Shown piece by piece: positions 51,708 to 60,420 of a stretch of 64,000 nucleotides of DNA. Under the pieces are notes generated by a model that saw only the letters and a list, made by a program, of their open reading frames with translations, made no database searches and was not told where the DNA came from. The DNA comes from Hallella bergensis DSM 17361. GTDB taxonomy: Bacteria; Bacteroidota; Bacteroidia; Bacteroidales; Bacteroidaceae. The position numbers and the translations under genes were made by a program. Numbering within the stretch: position 1 is the stretch's first letter; the number at the start of each line of letters is the position of its first letter. The stretch covers positions 740,003 to 804,002 of the forward strand of contig NZ_GG704781.1 of the NCBI RefSeq assembly GCF_000160535.1, in the 5' to 3' direction.

Positions 51708-52412
51708 ATGATTATCAAAGTATGTGGCATGCGCGATGCCGACAACATTCGCGAAGTGACAAAACTGGGAATAGACATGATGGGGTTTGACTTTCATAAA
51801 GACAGCCCCCGTTATGTCTACATGATTTCGTCGCAGGCCGGGATCATTCCCGATTACAGCAAAGAGCGTTTGAAAAAGGTCACTGGGAAAGACAATTCGC
51901 AGTCTTCAGCAGACCAGATCGCGCAGCTCAATCGCGTTGGCGTGTTTGTGGATGAAATGCCACAAACCATCGTAACCCGTGTTTACAATTATGCTCTCGA
52001 CTATATTCAGCTTCAGGGCAGCGAGAATCGAACGATGATAGAAAACCTCAAGAGCACGCTTGTGCCTGACATTTCACCTGATATCAAATTCATCAAGACC
52101 TTGCACATTACCTCCGTGTCTGATCTATCCTCCTATAAGAATTACGAGGGAAGCGTTGATATGTTCATGTTTGACATGTCACACGAAGTGCCAGGCGACT
52201 CCCGAGAGCAAACCGATTGGCAGTTGCTTGAGCAATACGATGGAACAACGCCCTTTTTATTAAGCGGCCATATCGGACCGGAAGATGCAGATCGTATTCT
52301 TAACCTCCGTCATCCTCAGTTTGCAGGAATCAACTTGAACAGCGGCTTTGAGACAGAACCAGGCATAAAAGACGTTTCAAAACTACGTCATTTCATCAGT
52401 AAGTTGAGGTAA
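51708..52412 (+). CDS. trpF: Phosphoribosylanthranilate isomerase
   Basis: 234-residue (beta/alpha)8 enzyme of tryptophan synthesis, converting N-(5-phosphoribosyl)anthranilate to CdRP. The general base Cys is in 'IKVCGMRDADNI' (C6) and the general acid Asp in 'MFMFDMSHE'. The phosphate-binding end reads 'FLLSGHIGPEDADRIL' and 'GINLNSGFETEPGIKD'. The third strand 'VGVFVDEMPQTI' is typical. The sequence between 40 and 75 is longer than in E. coli-type domains ('SQAGIIPDYSKERLKK'). It stands alone, away from other trp genes, downstream of the pectinase gene; read-through from it is possible but no functional link is suggested. Confidence 0.9.
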   Translation: MIIKVCGMRDADNIREVTKLGIDMMGFDFHKDSPRYVYMISSQAGIIPDYSKERLKKVTGKDNSQSSADQIAQLNRVGVFVDEMPQTIVTRVYNYALDYIQLQGSENRTMIENLKSTLVPDISPDIKFIKTLHITSVSDLSSYKNYEGSVDMFMFDMSHEVPGDSREQTDWQLLEQYDGTTPFLLSGHIGPEDADRILNLRHPQFAGINLNSGFETEPGIKDVSKLRHFISKLR

Positions 52413-52420
52413 CCCGAGGA

Positions 52421-52450
52421 GGGGACATGTGCTCATATTTACATGTCCCC
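52421..52450. terminator. Bidirectional terminator between trpF and the UpxY-like gene
   Basis: 10-bp perfect stem GGGGACATGT / ACATGTCCCC with a 10-nt loop, between convergent genes. Confidence 0.7.
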
Positions 52451-52473
52451 ACCCCAGGAAAACATGTACGAAT

Positions 52474-53079
52474 TTACAACAAAGGCTTGCAGCACCATTT
52501 CGTAACCTTGAGCATCACTCCTATACCTGGAACTTCTTTCAAAAGGTAGTACTGTTTGTTCGAACGAACGAGCTTACCCTGTAGCCCTTTCAAGGGACCA
52601 TGAGTAACCATAACGGGGGTTCCGGCCTTGAGTTTCGCCTGTGCTTCACTAAGAAATTTTCTCGCAAGAATCTCGGGATTACACATCGCCCTGAACTCAA
52701 ACATCTCCCGGGCGGGAATCTCATAATAATCAATGCTGCCCGGTGTCTTCCTTATTATGCTCACCCGATAGGGCAATGCCGCAATGATACCGCGCATTAT
52801 CTTCTGACAAACCGTTTTCTTGATAAACAAAAGGTTACGCACCACGGGGCGTAACACGCGTTTCACATGGTTTCTTCGATCCTCAACATCCACATATTCC
52901 ATGGGGATAAACACCTCAAGGCCCTCATTCTCCAGCATCTTGGCTATCTCCTCCTGGCGGCTGGAAAAGAGACGGAGGGCAAACCAAGGCGTCGTTTCTT
53001 CTGTCGTTTCCTTACCAACAACAGGCGCTTCGGCAGACTCTGCACGGCGTTCTGGAAATTGTGTGGTGTTCCGATTCAT
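52474..53079 (-). CDS. UpxY-family transcription antiterminator (NusG paralogue), orphan
   Basis: 201-residue NusG-like protein. After a 30-residue polar tail, the NGN domain starts 'PWFALRLFSSRQEEIAKMLE' and continues 'LEVFIPMEYVDVEDRRNHVK' and 'VLRPVVRNLLFIKK'. A KOW-like end follows ('AGTPVMVTHGPLKGLQGKLV'). In Bacteroides, UpxY proteins are the first genes of capsule operons and prevent early termination there. Here the gene's 3' side abuts the trpF terminator and its 5' side the GH2 terminator, with no polysaccharide genes on its strand. It may act in trans or be left from a lost locus. NGN residues look intact. Confidence 0.88.
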   Translation of the reverse strand: MNRNTTQFPERRAESAEAPVVGKETTEETTPWFALRLFSSRQEEIAKMLENEGLEVFIPMEYVDVEDRRNHVKRVLRPVVRNLLFIKKTVCQKIMRGIIAALPYRVSIIRKTPGSIDYYEIPAREMFEFRAMCNPEILARKFLSEAQAKLKAGTPVMVTHGPLKGLQGKLVRSNKQYYLLKEVPGIGVMLKVTKWCCKPLL

Positions 53080-53113
53080 CGATTATTTATCCAATTACAA
53101 AAAAATAAAACTC

Positions 53114-53143
53114 CATGACTGGCCTAACAAACAGGCCGTCATG
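53114..53143 (-). terminator. Intrinsic terminator of the GH2 transcript
   Basis: Stem CATGACTGGCCT / AGGCCGTCATG with one bulged T, 7-nt loop. On the minus strand it is followed by GTTTTATTTTT, a good U-tract, about 90 bp after the GH2 stop codon. Confidence 0.7.
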
Positions 53144-53231
53144 ATCTCCTTGCCCATTATGGCCTAAGAAACTAAACACGCAGAAGCGCCATAGCATTGA
53201 CAAATGATGAAGGTTTCGAATCCACATCCCA

Positions 53232-55673
53232 TCATTGTGTTGCAATGGTTATTCGCTTTTTCAGTCCCAACTGCGGTGCACTCACCTCGACATCTGCATT
53301 TCCTGGTTGTGTGCCAGCCTGCACCACGACAACGAGTTTGCCGCTGAATAGTTTCATTTGTGGCTTGACAAACGATTCCAAGGAGGTGGCATCGCCATTA
53401 CACATCGCCCTGAATGTGGCGTTTCCCGTAACATTCACCACAATGTCGTTGGTGGCACGGGGAAGCTCAACACCCTTATCATCCACCAGACTCACCGTGA
53501 TAAAACACAAGTCTTCGCCGTTTGCATGGATCGTTTGTCGGTCAGCTTCCAACTTAATAGCTGCGGGTTCTCCTGCTGTTTCCACTCTCTGTTCTGCTGC
53601 CGGCATGCCTTGTGCATCGTATGCCACCACCTTTAGCTCTCCCGGTTGATAAATCACATTGTCCCACATGAGCCTGTATCTGCGTGCACGTTGCTTGGCA
53701 AGCACTCCGGTTGAGGGGTTCTGATCGTCAACCCGCAACCCAAAGGCCTTTCGTATCCGTCCCTGTGACTCGCCGTTTACGAAGAGTTCGGCCTCGGGAT
53801 AATCCGTATATACAAACACAGGAGTCACCTTTCCCTTACGCTCGGGCCACGTCCAATGGGGCAAGATGTGCAGAGTATGTTTCTCCTTGTTCCATACCGA
53901 CCGATAGAGATAAAACCGATCCTTGGGCAATCCGGCCAAATCCATAATACCAAAATAGCTACTTCGGCTTGGCCAATATTCATCGTAGGGAGTTGGTTCA
54001 CCCAGATAGTCGTAGCCAGTCCACACAAACTGTCCAATGGTGTAAGACTTATCCTCATCGGCTATAAAGTCCTCCTCGGGCAGATTGCTCCATGAACACC
54101 ACTCCGTATCATAACTCGATACCTGTCCATCAGCCCCAGCCTTGGTCACTCGGAACGTCACCGGAAATTTGTATATACCGCGCGAGCTCACCGTTGATGC
54201 CGTTTCCGCACCAAGCAAGAACCCCTGTGGAAGACTCTTCATGTTTCTATCATATTTATAGACGCGGTAATTAAATCCCGGAACGTCCATAACTTGAGCA
54301 AAACCAGACTTCAAGGCAGCCTCAGCACGATCCATACCCTGCGTTACAGGCACCGAAGGGTCAAGTCGATGGCAGTGCTCCTGCAACTGCTTGGAAATGT
54401 CACGTCCCTGCTCACTCCATTGTTCGGGAATCTCATTGCCTATAGACCACATCACCACCGAAGGGTGGTTGCGATTGGCCAACACCAGATTGGTGATGTC
54501 CCGCTCGTGCCATTCCTGGAAGAATCGAGCATATCCGTTTTTGCATTTCGGATAAATCCACATGTCAAAGCTCTCGGGCATGACCATCATGCCAAGCGAA
54601 TCGTAAACCTCCATCTGCATTTGTGAAGGCATGTTGTGAGCCGTACGTATGGCGTCGGCCCCCATATCCTTGAGTTGTTTCATCTGACGTATCAATGCAG
54701 CCTTATTGACCGCAGTCCCCAAGGGGCCGAGGTCGTGGTGCAGGCACACACCTTTGATCTTCCGTGACACACCGTTCAGCCGGAAGCCATGTATCGAATC
54801 TACTGTAACCGTACGCACACCGGTTTTCAAAACAGTCCTATCTATCAGTTTATTGTCTTGATAAAGGCAGGTTTCCACCTTATATATATGGGGTGTCTCG
54901 GGCGACCATAGACGCGGATTGTGAAGTGTGATCTCATCGTGTACCAACCCATTCTCTCCCACCGATGCATGGAAAGCGCGCTCCACATATCCCTTTGGAT
55001 GATACACCCTCACCTCTACTGCCAAGTTTTTCTGACCCTCATATCCTCTCAGTCGGGTATCGACAGCTATCTTTGCTTCCTCTTTGCCGACCGATAATGT
55101 GCGGAAATAGGTACCCCATGGGTCGATGGCTACCGGAGGAGTCATCACCAGTTTTACTGGTCTGTATATCCCCGCACCAGGATACCAGCGACTACTTTCT
55201 TCCACATTTTGCAGACTCACGTCTATCTTGTTATCGCCGTTTTTGAGGTAAGGCGTGATATCCAACCGAAATGGCGTGTAGCCGTATGCCCAGTATCCTG
55301 CACGACGCCCATTGACATATACCGTCGGCTCCGCCATGGCACCGTCAAACTCCAATATGGCACGTTTGTCACCGACCTTACCCACATTGACAACCGTGGA
55401 ATAATAGCCCTTGCCTATCCAGGGCAGCGCTCCCGACCGCCCCGACTTCTCACTCTTTTCTTTCTCACCGTTCTGCTCAATGGCCACCACTTGCAGGTCC
55501 CATTTCTTGTCAAAGGGCCCGCTTATAGCCCAATCGTGAGGCACCGTCACTTGCTGCCAGTGAATGCTATCGCGCGAAAACGACCAAGCTTTCAGATTGT
55601 ATTCCTGCCTTGTCTGTGCATTTAAAACCATGGGTGTCAGCAAAAGGGACACTACAAAATAGATGAGCTTCAT
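53232..55673 (-). CDS. Glycoside hydrolase family 2 (beta-galactosidase-like), exported
   Basis: 813-residue GH2 enzyme. The ATG at 55673 gives a signal peptide (MKLIYFVVSLLLTPMVLNAQ); the frame continues 33 bp upstream only to a TTG. The N-terminal jelly-roll (about 25-190) contains 'TVPHDWAISGPFDKKWD' and 'GYTPFRLDITPYLK'; an Ig-like domain (190-290) ends 'LWSPETPHIYKVET'. The TIM barrel shows 'KIKGVCLHHDLGPLG', 'AIRTAHNMPSQMQMEVYDSL', acid/base Glu in 'VVMWSIGNEIPEQ', and a nucleophile candidate in 'LGAETASTVSSRG'. Two C-terminal Ig-like domains follow, the last with 'KLEADRQTIHANGEDLCFIT'. Family members act on beta-galactosides or other hemicellulose and pectin side chains; exact specificity is open. 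Confidence 0.93.
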   Translation of the reverse strand: MKLIYFVVSLLLTPMVLNAQTRQEYNLKAWSFSRDSIHWQQVTVPHDWAISGPFDKKWDLQVVAIEQNGEKEKSEKSGRSGALPWIGKGYYSTVVNVGKVGDKRAILEFDGAMAEPTVYVNGRRAGYWAYGYTPFRLDITPYLKNGDNKIDVSLQNVEESSRWYPGAGIYRPVKLVMTPPVAIDPWGTYFRTLSVGKEEAKIAVDTRLRGYEGQKNLAVEVRVYHPKGYVERAFHASVGENGLVHDEITLHNPRLWSPETPHIYKVETCLYQDNKLIDRTVLKTGVRTVTVDSIHGFRLNGVSRKIKGVCLHHDLGPLGTAVNKAALIRQMKQLKDMGADAIRTAHNMPSQMQMEVYDSLGMMVMPESFDMWIYPKCKNGYARFFQEWHERDITNLVLANRNHPSVVMWSIGNEIPEQWSEQGRDISKQLQEHCHRLDPSVPVTQGMDRAEAALKSGFAQVMDVPGFNYRVYKYDRNMKSLPQGFLLGAETASTVSSRGIYKFPVTFRVTKAGADGQVSSYDTEWCSWSNLPEEDFIADEDKSYTIGQFVWTGYDYLGEPTPYDEYWPSRSSYFGIMDLAGLPKDRFYLYRSVWNKEKHTLHILPHWTWPERKGKVTPVFVYTDYPEAELFVNGESQGRIRKAFGLRVDDQNPSTGVLAKQRARRYRLMWDNVIYQPGELKVVAYDAQGMPAAEQRVETAGEPAAIKLEADRQTIHANGEDLCFITVSLVDDKGVELPRATNDIVVNVTGNATFRAMCNGDATSLESFVKPQMKLFSGKLVVVVQAGTQPGNADVEVSAPQLGLKKRITIATQ

Positions 55674-55772
55674 AGCGTTTGTAATATGAGAAATAACATG
55701 TTGCAAACTTACGTAAATTCATTGAAAAAGCCGAACGAAATGCTGATATTAACAACTGGACGCGCCCTCGTC

Positions 55773-57044
55773 TTACAGGAACGGCGAGATAAGATGCCCC
55801 ACCCAACCAACAAACTTCTTGAACGGACTCCGCCATTTATTCCATCGTTCCTTCGTCAGCAGGAAGCAGTCTTTCTTCTCATGGTCAAAAAGATTGTTGA
55901 GTTCGGCCGTGGTGTGTGGGTCGATAATCACAGCGTTTTCCTCATAATCCCACGAAAGACTACGCGCATTGAGATTAGCCGACCCGACAGTACAAAATTT
56001 CCCGTCTACCATAATTACCTTGCTGTGATGAAATCCAGGTTTGTACATCCAGATATTGCAGCCATGCTTCATCAACTTATGAGCATTGTAGAAGCCGCAG
56101 TCGGGCGTTAGCGGAATATCGCTGCGAACACTGAGCATAATGTCCACCTTCACTCCACGCTTCACGGCCTGTCTCAAAGCGTTCTTGATGGGTCGGTTTA
56201 GCGTAAAGTATGGATTGATAATACGAATACTGTCCTGGGCAAAACGTATGGCATTGGTATAAAACTCACGAATCACCTTGTTGGTTTTGCGGGGTTCGCG
56301 GTTGATAATACCCACGGTCTTATGGCCGGCAGTGGCCGACGTATCCGGCTTGAGGTTGTTGAAATAGCTGTCGTCGCCCAATCCCCGGAAATATTTTGCA
56401 CCATGTAGATTCTGCCCGGTCACCTTGTTCCAAGTGTCGATGAATATGCCCTGGAGCGTGTTCACCTCCGTACCCTGTATGCGGCAGTGTATATCGTGCC
56501 ACTCGCCCACTTGCGGCGTACCTGTGATATAGTAGTCGGCCACATTCATGCCTCCTGTATAGGCTATCTTCCCATCGATGACCACAATCTTCCGATGGTC
56601 GCGCGAGAAAACATGGTTTATCCAGGGAAAGCACAGCGGGTCGAACTCGTGGATTTCAATGCCCCTGCTCCTGATATCGCGGAGGTGTCTTTTCTTTAAC
56701 GGTTTGTTGTTGCTCATGTTGCCAAAGGCATCGTACAGTGCGCGCACCTCAACCCCCTCCTTGACCTTGTCGGCCAAGATGTCGAACAGCAGTCCGGCTA
56801 TGGAGTCGTTGCGGAAATTGAAATATTCGAGATGCACCGATGACTTGGCTTGTCGGATGGCCTCAAACATATCGTCAAACTTCTCCTGCCCGTCAATCAG
56901 CAAGGTCACACTGTTATCATGAGAGAACGTAACACCACACTCCTCAAGATGATCCACAATGAGCGAGTCGCTCGTCTGGGCCACTGCCCCGACACTGAAA
57001 GATATAAATAATAATAAGAGGTGAGCCTTATGGATAAACTGCAT
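55773..57044 (-). CDS. Exported phospholipase D / cardiolipin synthase-like protein
   Basis: 423-residue PLD-superfamily protein with a signal peptide (MQFIHKAHLLLLFISFSVGAVAQ) in place of the two membrane helices of Cls. Two complete HKD motifs are present: 'FSRDHRKIVVIDGKIAYTGG' (N-half) and 'FHHSKVIMVDGKFCTVGSAN' (C-half). It would act on the periplasmic side, on phospholipids or possibly nucleic acid. It ends 'PFKKFVGWVGHLISPFL', an amphipathic tail that may bind membrane. It starts 2 bp from the kdsD stop, so it belongs to the kdsA-kdsD run and may be tied to envelope assembly. Confidence 0.88.
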   Translation of the reverse strand: MQFIHKAHLLLLFISFSVGAVAQTSDSLIVDHLEECGVTFSHDNSVTLLIDGQEKFDDMFEAIRQAKSSVHLEYFNFRNDSIAGLLFDILADKVKEGVEVRALYDAFGNMSNNKPLKKRHLRDIRSRGIEIHEFDPLCFPWINHVFSRDHRKIVVIDGKIAYTGGMNVADYYITGTPQVGEWHDIHCRIQGTEVNTLQGIFIDTWNKVTGQNLHGAKYFRGLGDDSYFNNLKPDTSATAGHKTVGIINREPRKTNKVIREFYTNAIRFAQDSIRIINPYFTLNRPIKNALRQAVKRGVKVDIMLSVRSDIPLTPDCGFYNAHKLMKHGCNIWMYKPGFHHSKVIMVDGKFCTVGSANLNARSLSWDYEENAVIIDPHTTAELNNLFDHEKKDCFLLTKERWNKWRSPFKKFVGWVGHLISPFL

Positions 57045-57046
57045 TT

Positions 57047-58033
57047 TTATTGGTTTAACAATGTTGTGGCATAGCTGTCCACAATGCCACGGAACTCCAT
57101 CCGGTCATCGCACACGAGCACTGAGTGTATTTTGTACTTATGCATAATGCGCTGTATTTCGGTAATCTTAGTATTCAATCTCACCATCTTCGGCTCACGC
57201 GTCATGATGTCGGCCACGGTATGGTTGAAAAACTCAGCCTGCCATCTCTCCATGGCGCGCCGGATGTCTCCGTCGGTGATGATGCCCGTCACGTGTCGCC
57301 TGTCGTCCAACGACACACCCAGTCCCAGCTTTCCTCTGGATACCTCTATAATGGCATCGCCAAGATGCATTTCCTCAGGAATAATGGGCAAGTCGTCGGT
57401 ATGCATCACGTCTTCAGCAGTGGTAAGCAGTCGCTTGCCAAGCTCGCCACCGGGGTGGAAGTGAGCGAAGTCGTGTGGCCGGAAGTCGCGCACTTGCATC
57501 AGCGCAATGGCCAACGCATCGCCCATAACAAGTGCCGCTGTGGTGGATGAGGTTGGCGCAAGGTTCAGCGGACATGCCTCATGGTCTACCCAGACCTTGA
57601 TATGAACGGTGGAGTATTTGGCCAACAACGATTCGGGATTGCGGCTCATGCCCACGATGGGGATATTCATGTGGAGCAGAATGGGGATGAAACGCAACAG
57701 CTCATCGGTCTGTCCCGAGTTGCTCAGCGCCAACACCACGTCATCTGACGTCATCACGCCAAGATCGCCATGATAGGCATCGAGAGGATTGATAAAGAAC
57801 GCCGGCGTACCCGTGGAAGACAGCGTGCCGGCTATCTTGGCTCCGATATTCCCGCTTTTGCCTACGCCGGTGACAATGATTTTACCCCGACAATGATACA
57901 TCAGCTCCACGGCGCGTGTAAAACTGTCGTCAAGTTGCAGCATAAGGTCACTGATGGCCTGCGCCTCTTCTGTCAGGCATCGTTTGGCATAGTCAATGGA
58001 TTGGTGTATGCGTTCTTCTGGAGTTGTGTTCAT
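57047..58033 (-). CDS. kdsD: Arabinose-5-phosphate isomerase (KpsF/GutQ family)
   Basis: 328-residue enzyme converting ribulose 5-phosphate to arabinose 5-phosphate, the precursor of Kdo in lipopolysaccharide. The SIS domain (about 30-190) has 'KIIVTGVGKSGNIGAKIAGT', 'TSDDVVLALSNSGQTDELLR' and 'APTSSTTAALVMGDALAIAL'; the conserved His is in 'HPGGELGKRLL'. Two CBS domains (200-328) follow, with 'VTGIITDGDIRRAMERW' and 'ITEIQRIMHKYKIHSVLV'. Length is normal. It overlaps the kdsA stop by 4 bp, a translational-coupling arrangement, and catalyses the step just before KdsA, so this is a true biosynthetic pair. Confidence 0.97.
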   Translation of the reverse strand: MNTTPEERIHQSIDYAKRCLTEEAQAISDLMLQLDDSFTRAVELMYHCRGKIIVTGVGKSGNIGAKIAGTLSSTGTPAFFINPLDAYHGDLGVMTSDDVVLALSNSGQTDELLRFIPILLHMNIPIVGMSRNPESLLAKYSTVHIKVWVDHEACPLNLAPTSSTTAALVMGDALAIALMQVRDFRPHDFAHFHPGGELGKRLLTTAEDVMHTDDLPIIPEEMHLGDAIIEVSRGKLGLGVSLDDRRHVTGIITDGDIRRAMERWQAEFFNHTVADIMTREPKMVRLNTKITEIQRIMHKYKIHSVLVCDDRMEFRGIVDSYATTLLNQ

Positions 58034-58797
58034 GATAACAGGGTTTGGATAAGATGGCCAAGTTTATCGAGTTCCAGCATGTTGGCCGCATCCGACTTCC
58101 CCTCGTCGGGATTGGGATGAACCTCAAAGAAATAGCCCGTTGCCCCAAAAGCCCGCGCTGCCAAGGCCATGGACGGAACAAACTTTCGGTCGCCGACGGT
58201 CTTGCCATCTCCGGCCGATGGTCGCTGCACGCTGTGGGTGCAGTCCATGATGACCGTGGGCACGATTTCCTTCATATCAGCAATATTCCGAAAGTCTACC
58301 ACTAAGTTGTTGTAACCAAAACAGTTTCCACGCTCGGTGAGCCACACTTCATTGGCACCGCTTTCCATGGCTTTCTGAACAGGATAAACCATGTCAGCGC
58401 CCGAGAGAAACTGTGCTTTCTTGATATTGACCACACGCCCCGTCCTGGCAGCCGCCACCAAGAGGTCGGTCTGGCGACAAAGAAATGCCGGTATCTGCAG
58501 CACATCGCACACCTCGCCCACGGGAGCGGCCTGCCACGATTCATGAATGTCGGTGGTTATGCGAAGACCATATTTCCGTTTCACATCGGCCAACATCTGC
58601 AGGCCTTTGTCGATGCCCGGGCCCCTGAAAGAGCCGATAGATGTGCGGTTGGCCTTGTCAAAAGAGGCCTTGAAAATAATATTAATGCCCAGACGCTCGT
58701 TGATGTCGACCAGTTGTCGGGCAACCGTATCGAGCAACTCGGCTGACTCGATGACGCATGGACCGGCAATAAATATGGGGGATGTGTTGTTGTTCAT
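58030..58797 (-). CDS. kdsA: 3-deoxy-8-phosphooctulonate synthase (Kdo-8-P synthase), metal-dependent type
   Basis: 255-residue enzyme condensing phosphoenolpyruvate with arabinose 5-phosphate to Kdo-8-phosphate. The ATG at 58797 (MNNNTSPIFIAGPC) is chosen; the upstream extension begins with TTG. Signatures: 'PIFIAGPCVIESAELL', 'IIFKASFDKANRTS', 'GLRITTDIHE', 'QIPAFLCRQTDLLVAAA', 'TERGNCFGYNNLVVDFRN' and 'FFEVHPNPDEGKSDAANML'. The Cys in 'AGPCVIES' marks the metal-dependent class (as in Aquifex), since E. coli-type enzymes have Asn there. It is the first gene of a minus-strand run kdsA-kdsD-PLD. Confidence 0.97.
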   Translation of the reverse strand: MNNNTSPIFIAGPCVIESAELLDTVARQLVDINERLGINIIFKASFDKANRTSIGSFRGPGIDKGLQMLADVKRKYGLRITTDIHESWQAAPVGEVCDVLQIPAFLCRQTDLLVAAARTGRVVNIKKAQFLSGADMVYPVQKAMESGANEVWLTERGNCFGYNNLVVDFRNIADMKEIVPTVIMDCTHSVQRPSAGDGKTVGDRKFVPSMALAARAFGATGYFFEVHPNPDEGKSDAANMLELDKLGHLIQTLLS

Positions 58798-59521
58798 ATA
58801 CAGCCTGATTTCATAGATACCTATATGCAAAGGTATAAAAACTTTGTCTGATATTTCCTTTCGTTTATGAAAAGTAACGGAGATTACATCTTTTTTGGAT
58901 TCGCAGTCTCATGTACTCGACATGGAACCCTTATTCTGAAGGCGAGTCACAACCTCACCATGCCATCTTTGCCTACACGTCCCCAAGCAGTTCGGATCGC
59001 TCCTGTCGACGTGTAAGAAAAACGCACTGTATGTGATGAAAATATCCGACAAAACCTATTCAAATTTGAGTCTATTTGTCAACGTGAGGAAATTTGTACG
59101 AAATACGTCAAAATTCCGACTATTTCATAACAGTCTGCCAATCAGCCTGATAGGCAAACAAAGACTCAAAGCGGTTTCCCCCGATAAAAGAACATCATGC
59201 CCTTAAGCTCTAACGGCATTGCGGTTAAGCTTTGATCGTCAGACAACGAAGCCTTCCCCGCGGTGCGAAGTGGGCTTATTCGCCGTGCGATGACGGTCTA
59301 ACGGCAAACGGTTTGGAATATTGTCCGTCCTTCTTCGAGACCCTCACACCGGAAACATGGCGCATTTTTCTCTAAACAAAGAAATCTCAAAAGTTAAAAT
59401 TTGGTCATCAATTTTGACAATCTTCCATTTGCCTTGCACAACGATCCGCTTCATATCAGATGCATTATGCATTGTCCCTGATTGTGCAAATCGAACAATC
59501 AAATGATATAGTAGAGTCCTT
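58798..59521. other. Intergenic region with repeat copy D
   Basis: Between kdsA (minus, starting leftward) and the 3' end of the methyltransferase gene. It holds repeat copy D; the rest is unstructured. The 59321-59506 reading frame overlaps the repeat and is not coding. Confidence 0.65.
59041..59400 (+). repeat. Interspersed non-coding repeat, copy D (most degenerate)
   Basis: Keeps the 5' anchor AATATCCGACAAAACC (59041-59056), GCGGTTAAGCTTTGATCGTC-type motifs in the middle, and the 3' anchor GAAACATGGCGCATTTTT (from 59352). The CGATTGGATATCGAATG core is lost. Confidence 0.45.
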
Positions 59522-60220
59522 TTAATGTAAATAAAAATCACATGTTAGATTCTCGCACCAAGAACTCCGCCTACCATCGCTATCTATCAGACACACCTCT
59601 TCCATTTCGGGTGGGGAAAAACGTTGCTTGGCAAACGACAGCAGACAGCGCTCAATCGGCTTGTCCGGCATGGTTCTGACCCATACCCTGCGACAAAGCA
59701 TCATGCCCATGAGATAGGCTTCGGCCGATATTTCTTCCACTCCGTCTGCCGGCAACACCAAGCTCACCTCGCCCGACGGCCGGAGCCATTGCTTGGAAAA
59801 CCTGAAAAAATCCTTGAAGAATGTCACGTCGGAGTGACGTGCTGTCGCACGCGATTCGTCATTATTTTTCATTCCGCTGAGGAAGTAAGGAGGATTGCTC
59901 ACAATAGCATCGTATGGGGCATCGGGCACAAAATCCTGAAACGCCGATACATAGACCCTGACACGGTCGGCAAAAGGCGATGCGGCCATATTCTCCTGAC
60001 ACTGTTCCGCCGCCTCGGCATCTATCTCCAAACCCTCCACCGTGGCACTGGGAAAACGTTGGGCAAGCATCAGCGACACGAGTCCTGTGCCGGCCCCGAT
60101 GTCGAGCAATCGGCGCCCTCCACGAGCCCACGCCCCGATGAGCACTCCGTCGGTGCCCACTTTCATGGCGCAACGGTCATGGCGCACGCTAAACTGTTTG
60201 AACGTAAATCCGTTTGGCAT
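59522..60220 (-). CDS. trmN: tRNA1(Val) (adenine(37)-N6)-methyltransferase-like
   Basis: 232-residue SAM-dependent methyltransferase of the YfiC/TrmN group, which modifies A37 of tRNA-Val. N-terminal 'FTFKQFSVRHDRCAMKVGTD' and 'GVLIGAWA' are characteristic. SAM motif I is 'LLDIGAGTGLVSLMLAQRF', motif II acid 'VEGLEIDAEAAEQ', and the catalytic motif is 'YDAIVSNPPYFLSGMKN', where NPPY marks N6-adenine (amino) methylation. The C-terminus continues with the family's 'RRVWVRTMPDKPIERCLLSF'. It is divergent from the ECF sigma gene. Assignment to tRNA-Val rests on family, not on anything else here. Confidence 0.88.
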   Translation of the reverse strand: MPNGFTFKQFSVRHDRCAMKVGTDGVLIGAWARGGRRLLDIGAGTGLVSLMLAQRFPSATVEGLEIDAEAAEQCQENMAASPFADRVRVYVSAFQDFVPDAPYDAIVSNPPYFLSGMKNNDESRATARHSDVTFFKDFFRFSKQWLRPSGEVSLVLPADGVEEISAEAYLMGMMLCRRVWVRTMPDKPIERCLLSFAKQRFSPPEMEEVCLIDSDGRRSSWCENLTCDFYLH

Positions 60221-60347
60221 CTATTTTGCTTACATAAGGGTTGAGAAGTGTCTTTTCATAGAATTAAACGGCAATAAGTTCAACTTATTTTATCCATACG
60301 TCCGCAGATTTTCTCTTCCAAGAAAAAATAACAAGAAAATAAAAAAG

Positions 60348-60395
60348 TTGTATCCGCTTAAATCTTTTTCATCGTTTTCGGGTCTTTATAGTAGA
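60348..60395 (+). promoter_or_regulatory. Possible ECF-type promoter of the sigma/anti-sigma operon
   Basis: GTTGTATCCGC and, about 25 bp later, TTTCGGGTCTTTATAG precede the sigma gene and do not fit TAnnTTTG. ECF operons are often self-activated, so this could be the sigma factor's own promoter. Spacing and sequence are only suggestive. Confidence 0.3.
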
Positions 60396-60420
60396 TGCAT
60401 CTTTAAAAACAACCACAATA

